DNA from: Pseudomonadota bacterium
Lineage (GTDB): Bacteria > Pseudomonadota > Alphaproteobacteria > Rhizobiales > Devosiaceae
NCBI GenBank assembly: GCA_023433985.1
Contig: JAEYTN010000032.1
Location: 1 to 21,238, forward strand
DNA: 21,238 nt
Reading direction: 5' to 3'
Positions 13,820 to 20,263 of the stretch are shown here, in pieces. Every line of letters begins with the position of its first letter. The first letter of the stretch is position 1. The notes below the pieces were generated by a model that was not told the origin of the DNA, searched no databases, and saw only the letters and a program-made list of their open reading frames with translations. A program made the translations under genes and the position numbers.

Positions 13820-14334
13820 CGGTCTGGCTCGCCTTCCTCCGCGCCGTGAATGTCGGCAAGCGGCAGATGAAGATGGCGGAGCTGAAAGCGCTCTGCGAGG
13901 AGCTCGGCTACCGCAAGGTGAAGACGCTGCTGGCGAGCGGCAACGTGCGGTTCGAGTGCGACGGCGATCCGAAGGCTGAACTCGAGGCGGCGATCGAGCG
14001 GCGCTGGGGCTGGTTCTCCGAGGCGGTGATGCGGTCGGGGCCCGAAATCGCGGCGATGGTCGCGTCCAACCCGTTCGGGGCCTACCCGGCGGAGGGGAAG
14101 TTCCACCGCTACGTCATGATGTTCGAGACGCCGCTCCGGCAGGACCTCGTGCTCACCGGGGTACCCGGCGACTACGACGTCGTGCGGATCGACGCGAAGG
14201 ATCTGTACCTCGTCGGCTGGCGGCAGCCGGACGGGCGGCACGGGCCGGGGCTGGACAAGTTCGACCGCCAGTTGGACAAGGGCAGCGTCGCCACGATGCG
14301 CAACTGGAACACCATCCTCAGGGCCCTCAATTGA
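13816..14334 (+). CDS. DUF1697 family protein
   Basis: A 172-aa protein of the DUF1697 family, whose function is unknown. The hallmark opening is visible: WLAFLRAVNVGKRQMKMAEL followed by LGYRKVKTLLASGNVRFE, as are FHRYVMMFE and the C-terminal ATMRNWNTI, close to the family's TTRNWNTV-like end. It is cytoplasmic with no membrane segments. Its ATG overlaps the preceding stop (ATGA) and its stop overlaps the TTG start of the ribokinase gene. It is co-transcribed with nat, the ydeI-like gene and rbsK. No shared pathway is obvious from these neighbours. Confidence 0.9.
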   Translation: MTVWLAFLRAVNVGKRQMKMAELKALCEELGYRKVKTLLASGNVRFECDGDPKAELEAAIERRWGWFSEAVMRSGPEIAAMVASNPFGAYPAEGKFHRYVMMFETPLRQDLVLTGVPGDYDVVRIDAKDLYLVGWRQPDGRHGPGLDKFDRQLDKGSVATMRNWNTILRALN

Positions 14335-15227
14335 TCACCGTTCTCGGCTCCACCAATCTCGACCTGATCGGCACCGTGAGCCGCATCCCCAAACCCGGCG
14401 AGACCGTGCCGGGCGACCAGTTCTCGATGGCGGCGGGCGGCAAGGGCGCCAACCAGGCGCTGGCGGCGCGCCGGGCCGGCGCCGAGGTGCGGATGTTCGC
14501 GGCGGCCGGCAATGACAGCTTCGCCGACGAGGCGCTGAAGCTGCTGCGCGCCGACGGGGTGGACCTCTCGCGCGTGCGCACCGTGGAAGGTCCGACCGGC
14601 ATCGCCATGATCTTCGTCGATACCGCGGGCGAGAACGTCATCGCCATCCTGCCCGGCGCCAACGGTACGGTGTCGCCCGCCGACGCCGACGCGGCGCTCG
14701 CGGGGCTCGGCATCGGCTCGGTGCTGATGCTGCAGCAGGAAATTCCGCAGGCGGCGACCGAGCGGGCACTGGAACTGGCCCGGGCGCAGGGCGTCGTCTC
14801 GATCCTCAACACGGCACCGTTCCTGCCGACGACCAAGGCGGTGGCGGAGCAGGCCTCGATTGTCATCGCTAACGAGACCGAGTTCCAGCTGCTGACGGGG
14901 GCCGGGCTCGACCGGCTCGACGCGGCGATGACGGATTGGGCCAGGACGCAGAACCAGGCGGTGATCGTGACGCTGGGCGGCGACGGCGCCCGGGCCGCGA
15001 CGCCCGAAGGCAGCTTTGCGGTGCCGGCACTGAAGGTGGAGCCGGTGGATACGGTGGGCGCGGGCGACACGTTCTGCGGCTACCTCGCGGCCGGACTCGA
15101 TCGCGGGCTGGGGCTGGAGGAAGCGATGCGGCGGGCGGCGGTAGCCGCCTCGCTGGCGTGCCTCAAGCCGGGGGCGCAGCCCGCGGTGCCGTTTGCCGAC
15201 GAGGTAGGGCGGGCGCGGGGGTTGTAA
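14331..15227 (+). CDS. rbsK: Ribokinase (PfkB family), TTG start
   Basis: A 298-aa PfkB-family sugar kinase, best matched to ribokinase, which makes ribose 5-phosphate from ribose and ATP. Key segments are ITVLGSTNLDLIG at the start, the substrate loop AAGGKGANQALAARRAGAEV (34-53), NETEFQLLTG (181-190), the ATP-side TLGGDGA (214-220) and the anion-hole/catalytic GAGDTFCG (243-250) with base Asp246. The GGKGANQA string favours ribokinase over fructokinase or adenosine kinase. The start is TTG at 14331 and overlaps the DUF1697 stop (TTGA). There is no rbs transporter or repressor beside it, so its substrate assignment rests on sequence alone. A structured repeat starts ten bases after its stop. 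Confidence 0.88.
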   Translation: MITVLGSTNLDLIGTVSRIPKPGETVPGDQFSMAAGGKGANQALAARRAGAEVRMFAAAGNDSFADEALKLLRADGVDLSRVRTVEGPTGIAMIFVDTAGENVIAILPGANGTVSPADADAALAGLGIGSVLMLQQEIPQAATERALELARAQGVVSILNTAPFLPTTKAVAEQASIVIANETEFQLLTGAGLDRLDAAMTDWARTQNQAVIVTLGGDGARAATPEGSFAVPALKVEPVDTVGAGDTFCGYLAAGLDRGLGLEEAMRRAAVAASLACLKPGAQPAVPFADEVGRARGL

Positions 15228-15236
15228 CGGGCGCCC

Positions 15237-15402
15237 GACGCCCCCTCCACCATGCTTCGCATGGTCCCCCTCCCCCGCTTCGCGGTGGAGGATCACCGCG
15301 ACGTTGCGGCTAGCCTTTTCGAGACACGGAGCTCTCGGTGTTCCTCCACTGCGGCGAAGCCGCGGGGGAGGGGAACCAGCCGCAGGCTGGTGGAGGGGGC
15401 GT
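15237..15402. repeat. Structured inverted repeat, copy 1
   Basis: Two copies of a 53-60 nt unit face each other around a variable centre of about 50 bases. Each unit begins GCCCCCTCCACCA, then has a small triloop hairpin, a GGTCCCCCTCCCC-like run, a second hairpin around GCTTCGC, and GTGGAGGA. Hairpins here are CCATGC-TTC-GCATGG and CCGC-TTC-GCGG in the left unit, and CCAGCC-GCA-GGCTGG and GCGGC-GAA-GCCGC in the right unit (plus-strand reading). The outer 13 bases of the two units are perfectly complementary. It lies between the convergent ends of rbsK and the glycosyltransferase and may end or stabilise both mRNAs. A second copy is at 18476-18633. Confidence 0.9.
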
Positions 15403-15421
15403 TCAGCTTCGGCCTCGGACC

Positions 15422-16285
15422 TCAGCTCGGCTTCGTGCCCGCCTGGTAGGTGCGCAGCATTGGTTCGAGGTGATCCTCGAACAGCAGGTTGGGCTTTTCG
15501 CGCAGGGCCAGCGGATAGGCCGCTTCGGCCGCGAGCGAGATGCCGAGGAAGGCCGCGAGTCCCTCGACCGCCTTGCCGTCGAGGCGGTACTGCCCGCGCT
15601 CCAGCCGGGCGAGGAGCTCCTGCTTGGAGCGGATCATGCCTTCGGTGACGTCCGGACCGTTGCTCATCGATTTGGTGAGCTTCACGTAATCGTGCAGCGG
15701 CGTGCCGATGTGGAAGGTGGTGGGCGCCTTCTCCCAGAGCTGCATCAGCAATTCGAGGTCGGTCATGTTGGAGAGGTTGAGGTCGTAGCGGGCGTCGCTC
15801 CGGTGCCGATCCCACACGATCATCGAATCCATCGACAGCGAGGTGAACTTGTAGGCGCCCGGCGTCAGCACCTTGTCCGAGCCGCCGCCGACCAGCCGCA
15901 GGCGCTCGTACCGGTCGTTCATCACGTCGAGCGCCACGGACACGATCGGGTGATCGCTCAGGAGCGCCACGGCACGCGCGAGCTTGTCGGGCTTCATCCG
16001 GTCGTCGGCGTCGAGGATGGCGGCGTAGGGCGTGTCGATCCGGTCGAGCGCCAGATTGCGGGCGCGCGAGGCGCCGGCGCCGACCCGGCCGGAGGAGAGG
16101 AAGCGGAAGCGGCGGTCGCGGAACCCTTGCTCCGCCAGCACCTCCTCGTAGTCCTCGCCGTCATCGGCGATGACCCAGATCTCCCAATCCGCAAAGCTTT
16201 GCCCGAGGACGCTGCCCACCGCCTGGCCGATCAGATGCTGCGCCCGGAAGGCCGGGATGATCACTGCTACGCGCTGGTCCGTCAT
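15422..16285 (-). CDS. Family 2 glycosyltransferase
   Basis: A 287-aa inverting glycosyltransferase with the GT-A fold. The N-terminus VAVIIPAFRAQHLIGQAVGS is the classical GT2 opening, followed by VIADDGEDYEEVL with the nucleotide-binding Asp pair (41-42), GAGASRARNLALD and the metal-binding LDADDR (91-96). The C-terminal half, from about residue 150, includes NLSNMTDLELLMQLW in place of the common acceptor-site EDxxL segment. No membrane helices are present, so it should be soluble or peripheral and use nucleotide sugars for an envelope polysaccharide or lipid; the donor and acceptor are unknown. It stands alone on the minus strand, divergent from hsp20. Confidence 0.87.
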   Translation of the reverse strand: MTDQRVAVIIPAFRAQHLIGQAVGSVLGQSFADWEIWVIADDGEDYEEVLAEQGFRDRRFRFLSSGRVGAGASRARNLALDRIDTPYAAILDADDRMKPDKLARAVALLSDHPIVSVALDVMNDRYERLRLVGGGSDKVLTPGAYKFTSLSMDSMIVWDRHRSDARYDLNLSNMTDLELLMQLWEKAPTTFHIGTPLHDYVKLTKSMSNGPDVTEGMIRSKQELLARLERGQYRLDGKAVEGLAAFLGISLAAEAAYPLALREKPNLLFEDHLEPMLRTYQAGTKPS

Positions 16286-16332
16286 GCTTGCCCGCTCGCC
16301 CCAAATCGCCCCGGGAAGCGGCCGGAATCGGC

Positions 16333-16362
16333 CTTGAACGGGGCGCCCGACCGTCCCATATC
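16333..16362 (+). promoter_or_regulatory. RpoH (sigma-32 type) heat-shock promoter
   Basis: CTTGAA (16333-16338), 16 bases, then CCCATATC (16355-16362) closely match the heat-shock consensus CTTGAA with CCCCATnT. Transcription would start near 16369, just before the thermometer hairpins. Confidence 0.75.
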
Positions 16363-16370
16363 ACGGGCAT

Positions 16371-16429
16371 GGGTCGGTGCCACTGAAACTCGGGCCGATC
16401 CGCGACGTTGCTTTTGAAGGACGGTTGGG
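16371..16429 (+). ncRNA. ROSE-type RNA thermometer in the hsp20 leader
   Basis: The leader holds two hairpins. The first pairs GGGUCGG (16371-16377) with CCGAUCC (16395-16401). The second, 16406-16423, pairs CGUUGCU with AGGACG around loop UUUGA and leaves one G bulged. Its 3' arm holds the ribosome site AAGGA (16417-16421), eight bases before the ATG. UUGCU opposite AGGA with a bulged G is the diagnostic ROSE core: it hides the ribosome site when cool and melts on heating. Confidence 0.82.
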
Positions 16430-16849
16430 ATGTCACGCGTCTCCATGTTCTCGGCGCCGTTTCTCCTGGGCTTCGATGCCTTCGAGGAGCGGGTCGACCG
16501 CCTCAGCAAGGCGGCCGACGGTTACCCGCCTTACAATATCGAGCGCTCGCTCGATGCCGAGGGCGCAGAGACGTTCCTGATTTCCATCGCGGTGGCGGGC
16601 TTCGGCCAGGCCGACCTCGAGGTGATGACGGAGGACAACCAGCTCCTGGTGCGTGGCCGGCAGAAAGACGACCCGGCCCGTGAATACCTGCATCGCGGCA
16701 TCGCCGCGCGGCAGTTCCAGCGCTCCTTCCTGCTCGCCGACGGCATGGTGGTCAAGGATGCGCTTCTACGGAACGGCATGCTGACCATCGCAGTTGTCCG
16801 TCCAAGGGCAGAAAAGGTCGCCCGTCGTATCGACATCCGTTCTGCCTAA
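16430..16849 (+). CDS. Hsp20 family small heat-shock protein
   Basis: A 139-aa alpha-crystallin-domain chaperone of the IbpA/HspA class that holds unfolding proteins for later refolding by DnaK and ClpB. The N-terminal arm includes FLLGFDAFEERVDRLSKAAD and PPYNIERSLDAEG, the opening typical of rhizobial class A sHSPs. The crystallin domain spans about residues 35-128 with FLISIAVAGFGQADLEVM, NQLLVRGRQ and RGIAARQFQRSFLLADGM; the usual GxL-like motif appears as NGMLTIAV (114-121). The short C-terminal tail lacks a clear I-x-I motif. Expression should be heat-induced twice over, through the RpoH promoter and the ROSE thermometer. A DUF1150 gene follows after 15 bases. Confidence 0.95.
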   Translation: MSRVSMFSAPFLLGFDAFEERVDRLSKAADGYPPYNIERSLDAEGAETFLISIAVAGFGQADLEVMTEDNQLLVRGRQKDDPAREYLHRGIAARQFQRSFLLADGMVVKDALLRNGMLTIAVVRPRAEKVARRIDIRSA

Positions 16850-16864
16850 GAAAGGGGAACAAGA

Positions 16865-17134
16865 ATGCAAGAGTATCGCGAAACCTTCGACAATCCCCTC
16901 CGTAACCTCAGCGCGGAGCAGTTCCAGGCGCTGGGCGGCAACGCCGTGGTGTATGTGAAGCACGTGAAGGGCGACGCGCTCGGCAATGTGCTGCCGGGCT
17001 CCGACTTCGCCGAGGATGAGGACTACCACCTGGTGGTATCGGCCGATGGTCAGCCGCTGATGATCGGCGACAGCGAAGAGGCTGTGGCCGAGTGGCTGCA
17101 GAACCAGCCCTTCGGCATCGTCACGCTGCACTGA
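16865..17134 (+). CDS. DUF1150 family protein
   Basis: An 89-aa acidic protein of the DUF1150 family, of unknown function. Such genes very commonly follow hsp20 in Hyphomicrobiales. Visible family segments are LRNLSAEQFQALGGNAVVYV near the N-terminus, HLVVSADGQPLMIGDSEEAV in the middle and a short C-terminal helix AEWLQNQPFG. No signal peptide or membrane helix is present. An AAAGGGG ribosome site precedes the ATG. It probably shares the heat-shock transcript with hsp20, ending at the hairpin at 17147-17170. A role linked to the chaperone is suggested only by gene order. Confidence 0.88.
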   Translation: MQEYRETFDNPLRNLSAEQFQALGGNAVVYVKHVKGDALGNVLPGSDFAEDEDYHLVVSADGQPLMIGDSEEAVAEWLQNQPFGIVTLH

Positions 17135-17146
17135 CGAGAGAGTTTG

Positions 17147-17173
17147 AACGCCGGTCAGCCGACCGGCGTTTCC
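17147..17173 (+). terminator. Terminator hairpin between DUF1150 and ptsN
   Basis: AACGCCGGTC (17147-17156), loop AGCC and GACCGGCGTT (17161-17170) make a perfect 10-bp stem; the T run is short (TTT). It lies 12 bases after DUF1150 and 11 bases past the end of convergent ptsN, so it may serve both strands. Confidence 0.72.
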
Positions 17174-17181
17174 GCCTGCAT

Positions 17182-17643
17182 TCAGGCTGCCTGCGCCACT
17201 GACTGGGTCAGGATGGCGTAGATTTCGCCCGCATCGTGCGCGTGCCGGAGCGCGTCGACGGTGCTCTCGTTGCGGAGCAGCCGGGCGACTCGCGCCAGCG
17301 CCTTGAGGTGGTCGGCACCGGCGCCGACCGGCGCCAGCAGCATCATGAACAGGTCCACCGGCTGGTCGTCCACTGCCTCGAAGTCGATCGGCGTGTCGAG
17401 CCGCGCGAACACCGCGGTGACGCCCGGCAGGCCGGCGAGCTTGCCGTGCGGAATGGCGATGCCGTTGCCCAGGCCCGTCGAGCCGAGGGCCTCGCGGTCG
17501 CTCAGGGCCTCGAAGATCGGCTCGGCATCACCCCGGGTTACGGTTGCGGCCCGGTCGGCCAGTTGGCGCAGCACTTCTGACTTGGTCTTCAGTCCCGAGC
17601 AAACAATAACGGACCCCTCTGCGAGGATGTCAGTCAGTTCCAT
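17182..17643 (-). CDS. ptsN: PTS IIA-like nitrogen regulatory protein PtsN (EIIA-Ntr)
   Basis: A 153-aa EIIA-type phosphocarrier of the nitrogen PTS. It receives phosphate from EI-Ntr and NPr and acts as a regulator of potassium transport, stress and carbon/nitrogen balance instead of importing sugar. The opening MELTDILAEGSVIVCSGLKT, the segment SDREALGSTGLGNGIAIPHG with the phosphorylated His66, and VDLFMMLLAPVGAGADHLKA are all family landmarks, and the length is normal. AGGA lies nine bases before the ATG. The gene is the last of the conserved rpoN-hpf-ptsN row and starts 47 bases after hpf, so co-transcription with hpf is likely. Confidence 0.96.
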   Translation of the reverse strand: MELTDILAEGSVIVCSGLKTKSEVLRQLADRAATVTRGDAEPIFEALSDREALGSTGLGNGIAIPHGKLAGLPGVTAVFARLDTPIDFEAVDDQPVDLFMMLLAPVGAGADHLKALARVARLLRNESTVDALRHAHDAGEIYAILTQSVAQAA

Positions 17644-17690
17644 CAGTAATGTCCTGTAGTAGAAGCGCTGCGACGGATGATCGGTGAGCC

Positions 17691-18263
17691 TTAGTTGGCC
17701 CGCAATGCGGGGTCGATCCAGCCAATATTGCCGTCGGCGCGGCGGTAGACCACATTTAGCCCGCCGTGTCCAGCGTTGCGGAAAACCACCACTTCCGACT
17801 GTGAAAGATCGAGCTGCATCACTGCCTCGCCCACCGACATTTCGCGGAGCGACGCGGTGGTCTCGGCGATGACCGGCGGCGCGTAGTCCGCCTCGAGCTC
17901 CTCCGATTCGTCAGGAGCGCCAAGCACGTAGGACGTAGCCGCGAGGCCGTCCGCCTCGCTGCCATGGCGCCGGTGCGCCTTCAGCTTCTTGTTGTAGCGG
18001 CGCAGCCGCTGCTCGATGGTGGTGGCAACCTGCTCATAGGCCTGGATAGCGTCGCCGCCATAGCCGCTCGACTGCATGATCGCGCCTGAGTCGAGGTGCA
18101 CGCTGCACAGGGCGGCAAAGCCCGGGCCTTCCGGCAGCAGGGTCAGGTGGCCCGTGTAGTTGCCGTCGAAATACTTCCTCACCACGGATTCGAAGTGATC
18201 GGTCGCCCTGCCGCGCAAGGCATCGCCGACATCCATGTTCTTTCCCGAAACGCGTAGAGTCAT
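17691..18263 (-). CDS. hpf: Ribosome hibernation-promoting factor, long form
   Basis: A 190-aa long-type HPF. Residues 1-100 are the YfiA/HPF domain that sits in the 30S decoding channel (MTLRVSGKNMDVGDALRGRA, HFESVVRKYFDG, YNKKLKAHRRH). After an acidic linker, residues about 130-190 are the dimerisation domain that pairs 70S ribosomes into 100S (VGEAVMQLDLSQSEVVVFRN, GLNVVYRRADGNIGWIDP). I placed the start at ATG 18263, where the family N-terminus begins and AGAGGAG is close upstream; an open frame nine codons longer adds an unlikely MQTNQKEES. It lies between rpoN and ptsN, the standard order in proteobacteria, and has its own candidate promoter. Confidence 0.94.
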   Translation of the reverse strand: MTLRVSGKNMDVGDALRGRATDHFESVVRKYFDGNYTGHLTLLPEGPGFAALCSVHLDSGAIMQSSGYGGDAIQAYEQVATTIEQRLRRYNKKLKAHRRHGSEADGLAATSYVLGAPDESEELEADYAPPVIAETTASLREMSVGEAVMQLDLSQSEVVVFRNAGHGGLNVVYRRADGNIGWIDPALRAN

Positions 18264-18340
18264 GGACTCCTCTTTTTGGTTGGTTTGCATCGGGCCGGAC
18301 GTCGCGGCCTGCCAACCGGCCTCGCCATCCGGTAGAGCCG

Positions 18341-18369
18341 AGTCTAGCCCCGCTCACCCCAAGGGGCAA
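18341..18369 (-). promoter_or_regulatory. Candidate hpf promoter
   Basis: On the minus strand TTGCCC (18369-18364) and TAGACT (18346-18341) are spaced by exactly 17 bases, about 78 bases before the hpf start. It is a fair match to a housekeeping promoter. Confidence 0.5.
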
Positions 18370-18440
18370 TGCACGCCGAGCCGCGTCGGTTCATTGATCT
18401 GCAACAAGAATTTTTGCGAACTGGGGATATCGACGGAAAG

Positions 18441-18455
18441 GTGGCAGTCTGCCAC
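18441..18455. promoter_or_regulatory. Perfect palindrome upstream of the hpf promoter
   Basis: GTGGCA-GTC-TGCCAC is a perfect 6-bp inverted repeat with a 3-bp centre, about 70 bases upstream of the hpf -35 box. It could be an operator. No regulator is identified. Confidence 0.4.
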
Positions 18456-18475
18456 TGTCGAACCCTCGTTGTGCG

Positions 18476-18633
18476 GACGCCCCCTCCACCATGCTGCGCC
18501 TGGTCCCCCTCCCCCGCTTCGCGGTGGAGGAGCACCCGCGGCCTCGGTGGTTGCCACAGGGCAGTGAGCCCTCCATGATCCTCCACCGCTTTAGCAGGGG
18601 AGGGGGACCACCCGAAGGGTGGTGGAGGGGGCA
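18476..18633. repeat. Structured inverted repeat, copy 2
   Basis: This element has the same layout as 15237-15402: two facing units with outer GCCCCCTCCACCA/TGGTGGAGGGGGC arms and inner CCTCCCC/GGGGAGG runs. The right unit carries the hairpin CCACCC-GAA-GGGTGG, with a different stem sequence but perfect pairing; the left unit CCATGC-TGC-GCCTGG has one mismatch. The central part (about 18532-18577) is unrelated to copy 1. It ends five bases from the rpoN stop codon, so it directly follows rpoN and lies upstream of hpf. Confidence 0.9.
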
Positions 18634-18637
18634 TCCT

Positions 18638-20140
18638 TTACCGCGCCGCCGCCATCGCCCGCTTCTGCCGCCGGCGGATCACGGACGAGGGGATGTTCAT
18701 GCCCTCGCGGTATTTCGCCACGGTGCGGCGGGCCACCTCGATGCCGCGCTCCTTTTGCAGCATCTCGGCGATGGTGTCGTCCGAGAGGATGTCGGCGGGC
18801 GTTTCGGCGTCGATGATCTGCTTGATGCGGTGGCGCACCGCCTCGGCCGAATGGTCGCCCTCGCCGGTGGAGGAGCCGAGCGCCGTGGTGAAGAAGTACT
18901 TCATCTCGAACAGCCCGCGCGGCGTCATCACGTACTTGTTGGAGGTGACGCGGCTGACCGTAGATTCATGCATCTCGATGGCGTCGGCCACCGTCTTCAG
19001 CGTCATCGGCCGCAGGTGGGTGATGCCGTGGACGAGGAACTCGTCCTGCTGCTTCACGATTTCGGCCGCCACCTTGAGGATGGTCTGCGCCCGCTGGTCG
19101 AGGCTTTTCGCCAGCCAGTTGGCGGTGGCGAGGCAGTCGGTGAGAAAGGTCTTCTCCGCCGCGTCGCGCGTCTTCCTGGTCACCGAGGCGTAGTACTGCC
19201 GGTTGACCAGCACGCGCGGCAGCACCTCGGAGTTGAGCTCGATCTGCCAGCCGCCCAGCGGGGCCGGGCGCACGAACACGTCCGGCACCACCGCCTCCAC
19301 CGGGCCGCGCTCGAAGGCGCGGCCGGGCTTGGGATCGAGCTGCCTCAGCTCGCCCAGCATGTCGAGCAGGTCTTCGCGGTCGCAGCCGACGGCGCGGGCG
19401 AGGCCCGCCATGTCGTGCTCGGCAATGAGGTGCAGGTGGTCGAGCAGCCGCGCCATCATCGGATCGAGCCGGTCGCGTTCGCGCAGCTGCAGCGCCAGGC
19501 ATTCGCGCACGTCGCGGGCGAAGAGGCCGACCGGCTCGCAGCCCTGTACCTTCGCGAGCACCGCCTCGACGCTTTCGAGTGGCGCGCCCAGTTGCTCGGC
19601 CACCGCCTCGAGCTCGATCGCGAGGTAGCCCGCCTCGTTGAGCCCGTCGATCAGGAACTGCGCGATCAGCCGCTCGGCCGGATCCGAGACCAGCAGCGCC
19701 ACCTGCTCGCCGAGATGCTCCGCCAGGCTCGGCCGGGCCGCCACGAACTGGTCGAGGTCGGCCGCTTCCTCGCCGCTGCCGGCGCGATCGTTCCACTGCG
19801 GCAGGTCGTCGAGCCGGTCCTGCGCCGCCTGCTCGGGGAAGACGTTCTCGACTTCGGTATCGAGCCCGTTGGCGATGGAATCGGCCGACTGGATGCGCTC
19901 GGAGAAATCCACCGTGTCTTCGGCGGAGTTGAGTTCGGTCGGACGCTCGGGCAGCTCGGCCGGCTCCTCGCCGGGCTCGCCGTCCTCGCGCTCGAGCAGC
20001 GGATTGCGCAGCAGCTCCGCCTCGACGAAGGCGTTGAGCTCGAGATGGCTGAGCTGCAGCAGCCGGATCGACTGCATCAGTTGCGGCGTCAGCGTCAGGC
20101 CAAGGCCCTGGCGCACTTCCAGCCGCGGCGACAATGCCAT
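18638..20140 (-). CDS. rpoN: RNA polymerase sigma-54 factor RpoN
   Basis: A 500-aa alternative sigma factor that directs RNA polymerase to -24/-12 promoters and needs an ATP-driven activator. Region I is glutamine/leucine-rich (RQGLGLTLTPQLMQSIRLLQ, residues 10-29), followed by an acidic region II (about 55-120), the core-binding domain, the HTH region (LKTVADAIEMHESTVSRVTS) and the invariant RpoN box ARRTVAKYRE (470-479). I start it at ATG 20140 (MALSPRLEVRQG), matching relatives. The ribosome site GAAGG there is unusually close, so a nearby GTG, TTG or ATG 20179 could be used. The open frame up to 20203 reaches into a sigma-54 promoter and is too long. The neighbours lptA, lptB, hpf and ptsN are the standard set. 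Confidence 0.96.
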   Translation of the reverse strand: MALSPRLEVRQGLGLTLTPQLMQSIRLLQLSHLELNAFVEAELLRNPLLEREDGEPGEEPAELPERPTELNSAEDTVDFSERIQSADSIANGLDTEVENVFPEQAAQDRLDDLPQWNDRAGSGEEAADLDQFVAARPSLAEHLGEQVALLVSDPAERLIAQFLIDGLNEAGYLAIELEAVAEQLGAPLESVEAVLAKVQGCEPVGLFARDVRECLALQLRERDRLDPMMARLLDHLHLIAEHDMAGLARAVGCDREDLLDMLGELRQLDPKPGRAFERGPVEAVVPDVFVRPAPLGGWQIELNSEVLPRVLVNRQYYASVTRKTRDAAEKTFLTDCLATANWLAKSLDQRAQTILKVAAEIVKQQDEFLVHGITHLRPMTLKTVADAIEMHESTVSRVTSNKYVMTPRGLFEMKYFFTTALGSSTGEGDHSAEAVRHRIKQIIDAETPADILSDDTIAEMLQKERGIEVARRTVAKYREGMNIPSSVIRRRQKRAMAAAR

Positions 20141-20199
20141 CCTTCGGGTCACTCCACGCAAATCATGCGGGGGGACCATGCCGGAACAGGCGTCGCAAG

Positions 20200-20214
20200 G
20201 CAAGAAGCGTGCCA
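20200..20214 (-). promoter_or_regulatory. Sigma-54 (-24/-12) promoter upstream of rpoN
   Basis: On the minus strand TGGCACG-CTTC-TTGC (20214-20200) matches the sigma-54 core consensus TGGCACG-N4-TTGC at every fixed base, with exactly ten bases between GG and GC. A transcript would start near 20188 and give a leader of about 48 bases before rpoN, implying RpoN control of its own gene. Confidence 0.75.
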
Positions 20215-20235
20215 GATGTGGTTAAGGGTCGCAGT

Positions 20236-20254
20236 GCGCCGGGGCGTCCGGCGC
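20236..20254. other. Perfect hairpin between lptB and rpoN
   Basis: GCGCCGG-GGCGT-CCGGCGC forms a 7-bp perfect stem nine bases after the lptB stop and 22 bases upstream of the sigma-54 promoter. On the minus strand no T run follows, so it is not a standard terminator. It may be an mRNA end stabiliser or weak attenuator for lptB. Confidence 0.5.
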
Positions 20255-20263
20255 GTATTTCCC

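Noticed and set aside
14172..15815. A 547-codon minus-strand frame opposite DUF1697 and rbsK
   Set aside because: It is low-complexity Arg/Pro/His sequence running through the repeat element; no domain is visible and the opposite strand is well explained.
18441..18455. The hpf-upstream palindrome as a sigma-54 promoter
   Set aside because: GG and GC are only six bases apart instead of ten, so it does not fit the -24/-12 pattern.
15237..18633. The two GC-rich repeats as a CRISPR array or insertion sequence
   Set aside because: There are no regularly spaced direct repeats, no transposase frame and no target-site duplication. Units are inverted pairs 3 kb apart.
20141..20203. N-terminal extension of RpoN up to 20203
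   Set aside because: It overlaps the sigma-54 promoter and the predicted transcript start at about 20188; relatives begin at MALS.
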